The position numbers were made by a program, and so were the translations under genes. DNA of 42,677 nucleotides. Source: Vibrionales bacterium SWAT-3 (GTDB lineage: Bacteria; Pseudomonadota; Gammaproteobacteria; Enterobacterales; Vibrionaceae). A model generated the notes under the pieces. That model had not been told where the DNA came from. It saw only the letters and a list, made by a program, of their open reading frames with translations, and ran no database searches. The stretch's first letter is position 1. Every line of letters starts with the position of its first letter. The stretch is taken from positions 1 through 42,677 of the forward strand of contig AAZW01000044.1 in the NCBI GenBank assembly GCA_000169995.1. The letters run 5' to 3'. Shown here piece by piece: positions 7,483 through 15,830 of the stretch.

Positions 7483-7763
7483 GCCGCCCAAACGACAACA
7501 CGTAGAAAAGAGGTCAGCGTGTCATAATGCTTAAAGAGAAAAGTGAGCGGATGTGAACGTGCCAAGGGGGAGGCAGCGATGCTCAAGGTGAGAAAGAGAG
7601 GTGATACAGGCAGGCTTGGCCTGCCTAGTGAGTCGGGATAGGGTTGATCCTTTGACCGAGCTTGTCAAAGGATCTGGGATAACCTGACGCGTCCGTTGGT
7701 GGACGCGTAACAGCGTTGAACCGACGTACGGACAGGACGACAACGGGTTGAGGACACCGGCGC
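7483..7763. terminator. Convergent spacer with three tandem hairpins
   Basis: The spacer between the 3' ends of admX and admS has no credible gene. It contains three perfect stem-loops: AGGCAGGC/GCCTGCCT (7608-7626, 3-base loop), GATCCTTTGAC/GTCAAAGGATC (7646-7674, 7-base loop) and ACGCGTCC/GGACGCGT (7687-7708, 6-base loop). None has a clean T-run. Their place between converging genes suggests transcript termination or 3'-end protection in both directions. Confidence 0.55.
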
Positions 7764-8708
7764 CTAAACGTCAAACACGTGTTCTTCTTGCCGGAAGACA
7801 CTTTTTCTCACGACCCTGCTCGGCTGACAGCGGATCAGATTGGATTCATCGTACTCCACCATCGTAGCGGGTGAGGCCAACAACACGTCCGCAATCTCAT
7901 CTAAGCAGTCGAACAACTCTTCGCTGAGGTGATCCGATTGATATGGGAAGAGGACGTAGTCGTAAATCGACAATACGAGATTGTTCATCATCGCCAGGTC
8001 ATTCACAAAGATCCGTGCCACTTCTTCTAAGATCTGCCGTTTCTCTTGCTTGTCATGGATCCCCCGATACATCGAAGAATCCAGTTGGCCTTTTCTCAAC
8101 TGATGCCACACCCAAGGGATCGGTTGAGACAGTGCCGTGTCTACATCGCAAAAATCCACGTTGACGGCAATTTGGTGATGGTCCAGCACTTCTTGGTTCA
8201 TCGATGGATCACCCAATAACCACGCCTGCCTCTCCTCACACCAATATTCAATCAAAATTTGCTCTGGGTAGATGTCTTGGCTGAAGTAGGTACAGTAGGC
8301 GTAGCGAAGTCTTGATGGAATGTTTTTGTACCGCAGCATATCAAGCGCCATGATGGCGATGGTCAAGCAGTGTCCAACAAGCTTATGCTCGAAGGGGATC
8401 GGGTGAATCACGGATGTCACCCCTGAACGAGCCAATCGCTGCAGGATGATGTCGGGCTGGTTGATATCAATGTCGTGGTATCTGTCGGGGCTTATTCTGT
8501 ATTTATTGATCCCCTTATAGTGCTCCACGATATTTCGTGCAGCCTGAAAAATGCCGCTCACAGCATTGGGTAAATCGCGATACAGAGCGTCATATTGGGT
8601 GGGTGTGCGTTCCACATAGAACACTTTCATCGTGTCAAAATTCAAAATCATTGCCTTTTTAATTGGTGGGTCAGAGTCATTCCTCTTCGGCGTTTTCTGC
8701 CAACTCAC
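7764..8708 (-). CDS. admS: Transglutaminase-like protein AdmS
   Basis: Up to 314 residues, related to AdmF. The shared core runs VGHCLTIAIMALDMLRYKNI, then PEQILIEYW and LLGDPS. By alignment with AdmF (C89, H125, D142) the nucleophile is C114 and the Asp is D167, but the catalytic His is replaced by Gln (Q150; codon CAA near 8262). Known andrimid clusters carry two transglutaminase homologues: AdmF makes the acyl to beta-Phe amide, while AdmS has been proposed for a later amide step since only one ordinary condensation domain exists. The Gln makes ordinary triad catalysis doubtful. The start is uncertain: GTG 8708, ATG 8651 or ATG 8630; the core similarity begins near the last. It is the last gene of the long minus-strand run. 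Confidence 0.85.
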   Translation of the reverse strand: MSWQKTPKRNDSDPPIKKAMILNFDTMKVFYVERTPTQYDALYRDLPNAVSGIFQAARNIVEHYKGINKYRISPDRYHDIDINQPDIILQRLARSGVTSVIHPIPFEHKLVGHCLTIAIMALDMLRYKNIPSRLRYAYCTYFSQDIYPEQILIEYWCEERQAWLLGDPSMNQEVLDHHQIAVNVDFCDVDTALSQPIPWVWHQLRKGQLDSSMYRGIHDKQEKRQILEEVARIFVNDLAMMNNLVLSIYDYVLFPYQSDHLSEELFDCLDEIADVLLASPATMVEYDESNLIRCQPSRVVRKSVFRQEEHVFDV

Positions 8709-8717
8709 AGAACTGGC

Positions 8718-8731
8718 CCCTGACGTCAGGG
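8718..8731. promoter_or_regulatory. 14-bp perfect palindrome upstream of admS
   Basis: CCCTGACGTCAGGG lies in the 118-base gap between admR and admS, just before the longest possible admS start. It could be a protein-binding site or an RNA hairpin over the admS leader. No known site is recognised. Confidence 0.3.
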
Positions 8732-8826
8732 CCGAGGCACCGCGTTTCTGTCAGCCTCGCCATCTCAGTGAGTCTGTCAGTGGAAAAATGAATGTGGCGT
8801 ACAGTTCCCCATAACGTGCGACCTGG

Positions 8827-9540
8827 TTACGCGAAAGCGCCGTCAGCAATGACCGACACCACCGTGTTGGCGAGAAACTGAAACCACCCGTAAAATTGGG
8901 TGCCTGCGCGATAGGCGTCGCTCCAGTCACAGGTCAGTTCTATCTGAAACTGCGCCGATGGTGCTGAGACCTTTGTCAGCTTGGCAGCGCCAAAATCTTG
9001 GAATTGCAACGTCTGGGGATAGAGCGCTTTGTAGAGGGCCTCTTTGGCTGAAAACATCAAGGTGATCAACTGCGGCGAGCTAAGATCACACCCACTTTGG
9101 GTGATGTCATGCCATTCAACGGCTGACACGATGGCCTTCGTGAGCTTAGTGCATTGGTCTGCCGTGAACACTGTTTCTGTGTCGATGCCCACCGCCTGAT
9201 AGTGATGGCGATGGCAGACCACTGCAACCGCCAGCCCTTGCGTGTGTGAAATCGACCCTCGGTAGCCCGAAGGCCATTGGGGCAACCGATCCTCCCCCAT
9301 GGGCACCTCATGGGTGTGACACGCCAGAGCCTGGAGTGCACGTTGCGCCGCCAGTCGGCCAGCAAAGTACTCAGCCTGCCTTTTGGTGGTGGCGCGGGAC
9401 AAAGGCGCAGGACAGTCGATGCCAAAGTCTGAGAACAGTGAGGGTTCGAAGTACTGGCGTTCAAACGCATTGAACCAGAGAACCGCAGACTGAAACCGTG
9501 GGGATGTCACCCTTTCACTGGTGATCAGAAATGGAGACAT
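8827..9540 (-). CDS. admR: 4'-phosphopantetheinyl transferase AdmR
   Basis: A 237-residue EntD/Sfp-type enzyme. It has RQAEYFAGRLAAQRAL (residues about 54-69), YRGSISHTQG, the metal-binding VGIDTE near residue 118 and FSAKEALYKALYP near residue 163, all in the family order. It transfers phosphopantetheine from CoA to the carrier serines of AdmA, AdmI, AdmK, AdmM, AdmO and AdmP. ATG 9540 has AAGGA nine bases upstream. It sits between the exporter and admS in the minus-strand run. The function is sure; the letter R comes from its place in the admA-T order. Confidence 0.88.
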   Translation of the reverse strand: MSPFLITSERVTSPRFQSAVLWFNAFERQYFEPSLFSDFGIDCPAPLSRATTKRQAEYFAGRLAAQRALQALACHTHEVPMGEDRLPQWPSGYRGSISHTQGLAVAVVCHRHHYQAVGIDTETVFTADQCTKLTKAIVSAVEWHDITQSGCDLSSPQLITLMFSAKEALYKALYPQTLQFQDFGAAKLTKVSAPSAQFQIELTCDWSDAYRAGTQFYGWFQFLANTVVSVIADGAFA

Positions 9541-9609
9541 ACGTCAAATCCTTACGCCAACGAGTGGCTGCCCCCCTCCTGAGCGATGTAAGGCTCGAGC
9601 GGGGGATTG

Positions 9610-10818
9610 TTATGAAGTGGCTGGCGACAACGCTTGCTGCTTGAGCAATCGTTGCAAGATGAGGGGTTGCAAAATCGATAACGCTAACGCACAGGCGGCC
9701 ACAAGCTCGAGGTTACGCAACTGATGTTGCTCTTCCACCAAGAGAGAGGAAGAGAGGATGGCGGCTAGGCCGCTAAACACATGTTGGCCGATGCTTTGAA
9801 GCGACATAAATGCCCCTCTAACCTTCGGAGCAGGCACGGTGGTATTAACGGTCGTCGCGACAATGGTTCGTGTGGCGGTCAGCGCCATGAACAGGGTAAA
9901 GATGACCAAAGGTGGTAAGACCGAGACGTGCATAAAGCCGTCAGCAATCACGACAACGATACCGACCGCGAGTCCCATCGCGACCACTCGCCCTCCCATG
10001 CTATCGAGCATGCGACCCACGACCTGCAGAGCAATCACGCTGGTCACGCCACCGACTAAGTAATACAGACTTAAATCGTCCCGAGCCACACCCACGTTCA
10101 GTTGCAGCCACACCGCCAGATTGGGCACCAGCAGGAACGTGCTGAACACGGCCACGCCAAGCGATGCCATCGCCAGTAGCACTTGGCGATGACTCAACAA
10201 TGCCAAGAGGGACACATCTTCGGGTGTGGACGCGGTGCTTTGAAGGTGTCCTTTCAGACTGGGCAGCAACACCATCACCACTACAGCCACCAGCATCCCT
10301 GACGTTCCGACGATGTAAAATGGCGCCGACCAATCATACCAACTGGCCAATTTAAGCCCCAAAGGTATGCCCGCAATGGCAGCAATAGAAAACGCCCCCA
10401 TCACGATTGCCATGGCTCGGCCACGACGCTCAACGGGCACGCAGTCTGTCACTATTGCCAGGGCGATGGCGACTAAGGGACCCGCAAAAAAACCTGCTAG
10501 CATACGGGTCGCCATCAAGCTTTCCATATTCCAGGCACTAGCGCACATCAACGTGGCCACTGATAGCCCAATCAACATGACCAACACCACGTGTTTTCGG
10601 TCAAACCGATCGATGTACTTCGCCACTAGTAATGAAGAAACGGCCGCCGCTAGGGTGTAACTGCCTCCAAGGTAACCAATATTGGCCGCCGACATATGCA
10701 ACGCCCGGGCGAAATCTGCCCCAAGGGGCATCACAATCATAAAGTCCACGGCATTAACTAATTGGATCAATGCCATCAACCAAATGGCTTTTTTCTCGAG
10801 CGCGAGAGATTCGTTCAT
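9610..10818 (-). CDS. admQ: MFS drug/proton antiporter AdmQ, probable andrimid exporter
   Basis: A 402-residue, strongly hydrophobic inner-membrane protein with about twelve membrane segments. It has the MFS loop signature KYIDRFDRKHVVL after helix two and the first-helix VDFMIVMPLGADFAR. It resembles the DHA1 sugar-efflux/drug-efflux type. Start ATG 10818 follows GGAG at seven bases; a GTG 10830 start is less likely. Placed between the glycine-loading enzyme and the PPTase, it should export andrimid and add to AdmT self-resistance. The substrate is inferred from the cluster only. Confidence 0.85.
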   Translation of the reverse strand: MNESLALEKKAIWLMALIQLVNAVDFMIVMPLGADFARALHMSAANIGYLGGSYTLAAAVSSLLVAKYIDRFDRKHVVLVMLIGLSVATLMCASAWNMESLMATRMLAGFFAGPLVAIALAIVTDCVPVERRGRAMAIVMGAFSIAAIAGIPLGLKLASWYDWSAPFYIVGTSGMLVAVVVMVLLPSLKGHLQSTASTPEDVSLLALLSHRQVLLAMASLGVAVFSTFLLVPNLAVWLQLNVGVARDDLSLYYLVGGVTSVIALQVVGRMLDSMGGRVVAMGLAVGIVVVIADGFMHVSVLPPLVIFTLFMALTATRTIVATTVNTTVPAPKVRGAFMSLQSIGQHVFSGLAAILSSSLLVEEQHQLRNLELVAACALALSILQPLILQRLLKQQALSPATS

Positions 10819-10888
10819 GTATGTCTCCACTTCTCAGCCCCATTGGCCACTCGTACAAAGCCCATGGGTCTGAGAGGATTTCAATGAT

Positions 10889-12607
10889 TTATATGCATTC
10901 AAGTTCATATGTCAGCTTATCGAAAGATGGCCGTTCAAAGATTTCATGCAGCTCTAAGTTGGGATACAGGTCAAGCATATCGAGATGAAAAGAGATGGCT
11001 TGCATCGACGTTAGCCCCCGCTCAAAGAAGTTGTCGTCTTTTGACATCCGAGTGATGTCCACATATTGGCCTAGGATTTGCCCCACAGGGTGGGAGGCGA
11101 TCGCCTCCTCCTTCGGTGGAAGCGCGGACGGTATGGGGGCTTCATTCATCCGTTGATGGCTCATTGCTTCCAGCTGATTCCCGTCGATTTTACCACTCAG
11201 CGTATAAGGCAAGGCTGGGAGAGTGTAGAGATGATGGGGGATCAAGTAGTAGCTCAACTTGGCTTCCAGATGTGCCCGAATCGTTGCCTCCGTCACCCCT
11301 GAACATTCGACCCAACCAATCAGTTTTGTTGAGTCTGAGCGGGCATCGTAGAGGGGGATGACGGCGGAGCCGGACACCCCCTCGATGGTTTCAAGCGCGT
11401 CCGTTATTTCGGTAGGCTCCACTCGATGACCATTCACTTTGATAAACCCACCTTCTCGATACAGAAAGCTGAAGACGCCCTCGTGATCCATATACCCAAT
11501 ATCATTGGTGTCATACACGCGCTGCGTGTGTCCTCCCACACACACCTCGGTGAACTTGCTTGCCGTCAGAGTTGGGTTGTTAAAGTACCCCAACGCGAGG
11601 CCATCACCCGCAATGTAAATCCGTCCCGGCTCGCCGGGCGCGCACTCTTGTCGCTCCTCGTTCAATACCCAGATCTGGGTCTGACGTATGGGGCGACCGA
11701 TACGAGTGTCTCCTGCCTGGAGAATCACATGCGCAGTTGACCACACGGTGGTTTCTGTGGGCCCATACACGTTGCACAACCACTCGCTTCGTTCAAACAG
11801 TGACGTTGACAACTGAGGGGACAGGGCTTCCCCTCCGACCAAGACCTTTTGGAATCGCCATCCTGTCTCCAGATAGCCTAACAGGCCTTTGAACAGCGAC
11901 GGCGTGGCTTGGTAAACGGTAGGCGACCACCGTTGCACCTGTCTTGCAACCTGTTGCGCTGATTGGATCTCTTGATCTGTCAGCACGATGACGGTCCCAC
12001 CACAGGACAAAGGCACGGCGTATTCCAAGAAGAAAATATCAAAGGCAATTGACGTCGAGGAGAGCCATGTGTGCTCCGGCTGGAATGCCAACAAGGCGCC
12101 AAAATACTCGATCAGATTGGCACACCCATCATGGCTGACCATCACGGCTTTGGGATCCCCAGTCGACCCCGACGTGTAAATTCGATAGGCTTCTTGAGAT
12201 GCCCGAGCCCTACTCTCCGGTTCAAACGACGCGTCGACCTTCAGTAACTGAGTGATGCTCACCGCTGGTTGACATTGGTTCGTCTTCGCATTGCTGATGT
12301 ACAAGTAACGCGCTTGAGCTAGGATATGATCGATTTTCTCGTTGGCGGTCCTCGGATCTACGGGAACATACGGTATCTTCAGATAATGACACGCTAGAAT
12401 CGTGGCGATCAGGGCGTCATCTCTCTTCAGACATAGGACCACGCCCTCGACATCGTCATCGATTTCAGACTGGATACCCGCGGCAATATGCTTTGCCTTT
12501 TGTTGGAGTTGAGCGTAAGTGATGGACGCCTTCTCAGTAATGAGCGCAAGCTGGGTTGGGCGAGTTTGCGCGATAGCGTCAAATTTATCGATAAATGCAG
12601 AGTTCAT
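10889..12607 (-). CDS. admP: Adenylation-carrier protein AdmP (glycine-loading)
   Basis: A 572-residue A-T protein. It has the core TSGSTGDPKAV, the VYGPTETTVWST motif, YDTNDIGY and LSGKIDGNQ. The binding-pocket stretch reads FDIFFLE: Asp, Ile and Leu at the 235, 236 and 239 code positions, with Val, Val and Trp at 322, 330 and 331. That agrees with glycine codes (DIL...LIW). The C-terminal carrier has the phosphopantetheine serine in ERGLTSMQ (S534). It should hold glycine for the AdmO condensation domain. ATG 12607 overlaps the admO stop by one base (TAATG), so translation is coupled. Confidence 0.88.
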   Translation of the reverse strand: MNSAFIDKFDAIAQTRPTQLALITEKASITYAQLQQKAKHIAAGIQSEIDDDVEGVVLCLKRDDALIATILACHYLKIPYVPVDPRTANEKIDHILAQARYLYISNAKTNQCQPAVSITQLLKVDASFEPESRARASQEAYRIYTSGSTGDPKAVMVSHDGCANLIEYFGALLAFQPEHTWLSSTSIAFDIFFLEYAVPLSCGGTVIVLTDQEIQSAQQVARQVQRWSPTVYQATPSLFKGLLGYLETGWRFQKVLVGGEALSPQLSTSLFERSEWLCNVYGPTETTVWSTAHVILQAGDTRIGRPIRQTQIWVLNEERQECAPGEPGRIYIAGDGLALGYFNNPTLTASKFTEVCVGGHTQRVYDTNDIGYMDHEGVFSFLYREGGFIKVNGHRVEPTEITDALETIEGVSGSAVIPLYDARSDSTKLIGWVECSGVTEATIRAHLEAKLSYYLIPHHLYTLPALPYTLSGKIDGNQLEAMSHQRMNEAPIPSALPPKEEAIASHPVGQILGQYVDITRMSKDDNFFERGLTSMQAISFHLDMLDLYPNLELHEIFERPSFDKLTYELECI

Positions 12608-15519
12608 TACGTTTCCATGTATTGTGTGGGAGAGAGGTTGGTCAAGTCACGGTCGATGTTCGACACAAACCTATTCAATAGGCTTGCGACTGTGCCCTTG
12701 GAGTGGTGCGCTTGATTGAATGTCATCTCGATGGCGATCCCTGCCTGCTCAGGCACAATATTGACCGTCAAGTTACCATACACAGGTTGGTAACGGGTCG
12801 GACATTCATTCAGTACAAATCCCTGATAGTTCAGGACATTCCCTCTGTTTTGGTTCTGATACATAAAAAGAATGTCGTACACCCCTTGTCCATTTCGCCC
12901 CACTAATGACGAGATGGTTTCTAACGGCACGTGAGCGTGTGGCCCACTGGTTTTTAGGGCCGCGTCGGTTTCATTGAGGATCTTAGTGAACTCCCCTGAA
13001 CCGCAATTGACAACAACGGGAATATTGTTCATTCGACAGTCAATCGCTGCCCTTTCGGAATCAGAGCGGTTGGCCAACGTCATGCCGGTGCACACCACCG
13101 GGGTGTCGAGAAACTCAGACAACGTGGTGTTGAACAGCGCATAGAGCACAACAAAAAGGGGCGTTTTATGCCCCCGTGCGAAATGGTGAATCCTTGACAC
13201 CTGTTGCGATGACAGGCGAGAGACAACCGTCCCGCTGACGAGGGGGGGGACGTTCAGTGACTGGTGAGGCTCAACCGGCAAGGCCGTCGGTGATACACCT
13301 CTCAACCTTTCCTGCCAAAACGCCAGGCTGGCATCACTCAGACTGGGGGCCGTGCGCAAAGGAAGGTAGACTGAGTCGAGCGGCGCTGACGCGGCTTGCG
13401 CCATGGCCAACACCTCCAGTAAGTTGTGTAAGCCCATCCCATCAATCGCGATATGGTGGCAATTCAGCACAAGCCATCGCTGCTCACCGCGTCGCAACGT
13501 TGTCACTCGACACAGCGGCCCTCTGTCGAGTTCAAACCGTTGTTCATACACCGCCTGCAACGACGGCTCTAGGGCCGCGTCAGCGGGCACCTCCACCGCG
13601 TCCGTTTCCACGATCAGACCTCGCCTATCTCCTAACGCCACCCCGTGTTTGGCGATCCTGTATTGGTGACAGAACTGAGGAAGCTGGGTGAGAATGCCCT
13701 CCAACCTTTGCGTGAAGGACGCGATCGGAAACGCTTTGGGGATCTCAACAGCCATGGGAACATTATATTGACTGCCTTCCCCTCGCTGCAGCTTTTCCAA
13801 CAAGTAGAAACGCTGCTGATAGGGCGACAACACATCATGTGGGTCTTCGATGTCGCTGTTAGGCGTTGGCTGCGAGACAGGCTGAACAGACGTCAACGGA
13901 GACTGAGCGATGGCGTTTGCCAGCGCCTCAGGCGTTGAGTACTCGTAGATGGCGTCAGTGGTGACCTCGATACCCAGCTCGGATTTCAATAAGGCCAACA
14001 GCTCAACGGCCGTGACGGAATCGCCATACAGATCAAAATAGTCACTGTCGGGCTCGACCTCTTCCTCCCCGAGCACTTGTCGGTAGAAGGCCAGGATGTG
14101 AGGCAATAGTGACGACGCGCTCAGCGATGTGGGTTCTGTACACGATGTCGACTCTACGTGGGCATCACCGGCTGAGGGTGCTTGTGTAAAGAAGGAATAC
14201 ACTCGGCACTGCGTTTCTTTGTTCGTCTGGACGTTCTTAGGATGGCGATGGGCTTGGTCGTACCCTTCAATCACAATGTGTGCGTTGGTTCCCCCGACGC
14301 CCATGGAGCTGACCGCGGCGAGGGCCGGTTTCTTGGGATCCAACGGTACGCTGTCCGCCGTATATAATAGATGCTGTTTTTCTGACTCTCGAAGCAATTC
14401 GTTGAGCTGAGAGAGGTTGCCGGTGCCAGGATAGACGCCTTGCTTAAGCGCCAACACCGACTTGATTACAGACGCGATGCCAGACGCCCAAAACAGATGA
14501 CCGATGTTTCCTTTGACCGACCCGACAACGACCGGCGACAGCGTGTCGTCATGCTCGTAGCTTTGCATCAAATGGCTAAGCGCTTGCACTTCCATCGGAT
14601 CGCCAACGACCGTTCCGGTGGCGTGGCATTCGATGAACTGCAACTGACGAGGATTGATGGCCAGATGACGATAAACTTGAGACAACAACTGTCCCTGGCC
14701 ACTGACCGAAGGCGCCGCATAACTGGTTTTGTTCGCTCCATCATTGTTGCTGAACGCGTTCGCAATCACGGCATGGATAGGTTCCCCACTTGCTTCAGCG
14801 TCGCGAAGCCGGCGCAGAATGACAACCCCGCCGCCATCCGCGGGCACGGTACCATCGGCAGACTGATCAAAAGGTCGACACACCCCCGTCTGAGAATAAA
14901 TGGATCCGGGTTCGTATTTGTAGCCCGTTTCCAGCGGATAGGAAATGTGCACCCCCCCACAAATCACGGTGTCGCAGCGCTTCGTTTGCAGCATCCAGTA
15001 GGCTTCCACAATCGCGGTCAGTGACGAAGAGCAGGCGGCTTGCAGATTGAAACACGGGCCCTGGAAATCGAAGATATGGGCGACACGGGTCGCCATAAAA
15101 TCGGTCCCCTTATTGAGGTTGAGGAGCAGCGCATTCGGCGCGGCCATCTGCCCTTGTGCCACGCTTTGTTGCAGTTGATCATGATAGGTATGATTGCTGC
15201 CTTGGGTCGCAATCACCGCCACCGTTCCCAGCTCACTGAGATCGTGGTATTCACCGTCTAGCAGCGCCGAGTCGACCAGTTCGATGAACTTTCTCAACTG
15301 CGGATCCATCACCAGCGCTTCCTTCTCAGAAAGCCGATAGCGCTGCGCATCAAACGTTTCGGGATCCGGACACTGCCCCTTCGAGCGAACGTGCCCATCC
15401 GGATCGGTATAAGCCTGATAGGAGACCCGGCCTTGGCACAGGTTGTCCCAAAATTCGTGGTAGTTATTGGCTTCTGGAAATAGCCCAGACATGCCGGTCA
15501 CAGCGATTTTCTCGTTCAT
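12607..15519 (-). CDS. admO: Hybrid PKS-NRPS protein AdmO (KS-T-C)
   Basis: 970 residues in three domains. The ketosynthase (about 1-430) has C163 in LQAACSSS, H299 in ECHATGTV and H341 in KGNIGHL, a full catalytic set. The carrier (about 470-540) has its serine in YGDSVTAVEL. The condensation domain (about 560-970) has CHHIAIDG, an intact HHxxxDG motif. There is no acyltransferase domain, so malonate must be loaded in trans. It would extend valine on AdmK by one malonyl unit and pass the product to glycine on AdmP. The start overlaps the admN stop by ATGA. This is the only ordinary condensation domain in the cluster. Confidence 0.9.
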   Translation of the reverse strand: MNEKIAVTGMSGLFPEANNYHEFWDNLCQGRVSYQAYTDPDGHVRSKGQCPDPETFDAQRYRLSEKEALVMDPQLRKFIELVDSALLDGEYHDLSELGTVAVIATQGSNHTYHDQLQQSVAQGQMAAPNALLLNLNKGTDFMATRVAHIFDFQGPCFNLQAACSSSLTAIVEAYWMLQTKRCDTVICGGVHISYPLETGYKYEPGSIYSQTGVCRPFDQSADGTVPADGGGVVILRRLRDAEASGEPIHAVIANAFSNNDGANKTSYAAPSVSGQGQLLSQVYRHLAINPRQLQFIECHATGTVVGDPMEVQALSHLMQSYEHDDTLSPVVVGSVKGNIGHLFWASGIASVIKSVLALKQGVYPGTGNLSQLNELLRESEKQHLLYTADSVPLDPKKPALAAVSSMGVGGTNAHIVIEGYDQAHRHPKNVQTNKETQCRVYSFFTQAPSAGDAHVESTSCTEPTSLSASSLLPHILAFYRQVLGEEEVEPDSDYFDLYGDSVTAVELLALLKSELGIEVTTDAIYEYSTPEALANAIAQSPLTSVQPVSQPTPNSDIEDPHDVLSPYQQRFYLLEKLQRGEGSQYNVPMAVEIPKAFPIASFTQRLEGILTQLPQFCHQYRIAKHGVALGDRRGLIVETDAVEVPADAALEPSLQAVYEQRFELDRGPLCRVTTLRRGEQRWLVLNCHHIAIDGMGLHNLLEVLAMAQAASAPLDSVYLPLRTAPSLSDASLAFWQERLRGVSPTALPVEPHQSLNVPPLVSGTVVSRLSSQQVSRIHHFARGHKTPLFVVLYALFNTTLSEFLDTPVVCTGMTLANRSDSERAAIDCRMNNIPVVVNCGSGEFTKILNETDAALKTSGPHAHVPLETISSLVGRNGQGVYDILFMYQNQNRGNVLNYQGFVLNECPTRYQPVYGNLTVNIVPEQAGIAIEMTFNQAHHSKGTVASLLNRFVSNIDRDLTNLSPTQYMET

Positions 15520-15830
15520 CTTTTTTCCTCGACTTCTCCCATGTCAAAAACAATCGCCTCAGAGATCGCAGCGTTCAGGGTGTCCTGAATAAACGCTTGA
15601 TGATGTTCATTGATCTGATAGGCGTCTCTGTCCTGCTTTGAACGAAATTCCATAACAAACGCGTACTCAAAGCCCGCGTTGTGAGCATTGTCGCTGTCGT
15701 TCATTCCGTAGCTGTATTGTTTGATCTCAGGGATTTGCCGCTTGAGCTCCCCCAACTGGCGAAGTAATTCCAGTGCGTCCGTCTGAGAAACGGATGCCTG
15801 AAATTTAAACAAAATGATATGTTTATACAT
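15516..15830 (-). CDS. admN: Dabb-family (dimeric alpha/beta barrel) protein AdmN
   Basis: This 104-residue protein starts MYKHIILFKFQASVSQTDA, with the conserved His of the Dabb fold, then YSYGMNDSDNAHNAGFEYAF and YQINEHHQAFI. That is the stress-responsive A/B barrel pattern. Its stop overlaps the admO start and its own start overlaps the admM stop by eight bases, so it is translated with both assembly-line proteins. Some Dabb proteins, such as olivetolic acid cyclase, close rings on poly-beta-keto chains. A role in forming the pyrrolidinedione ring is therefore possible but unproven here. Confidence 0.75.
   Translation of the reverse strand: MYKHIILFKFQASVSQTDALELLRQLGELKRQIPEIKQYSYGMNDSDNAHNAGFEYAFVMEFRSKQDRDAYQINEHHQAFIQDTLNAAISEAIVFDMGEVEEKR

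Noticed and set aside
7531..7743. 70-residue minus-strand open frame
   Set aside because: It covers three hairpins in a convergent spacer and has no recognisable motif or clear ribosome-binding site.
9066..9470. 134-residue frame overlapping admR
   Set aside because: It is an out-of-frame shadow of a GC-rich gene; all PPTase motifs are in the other frame.
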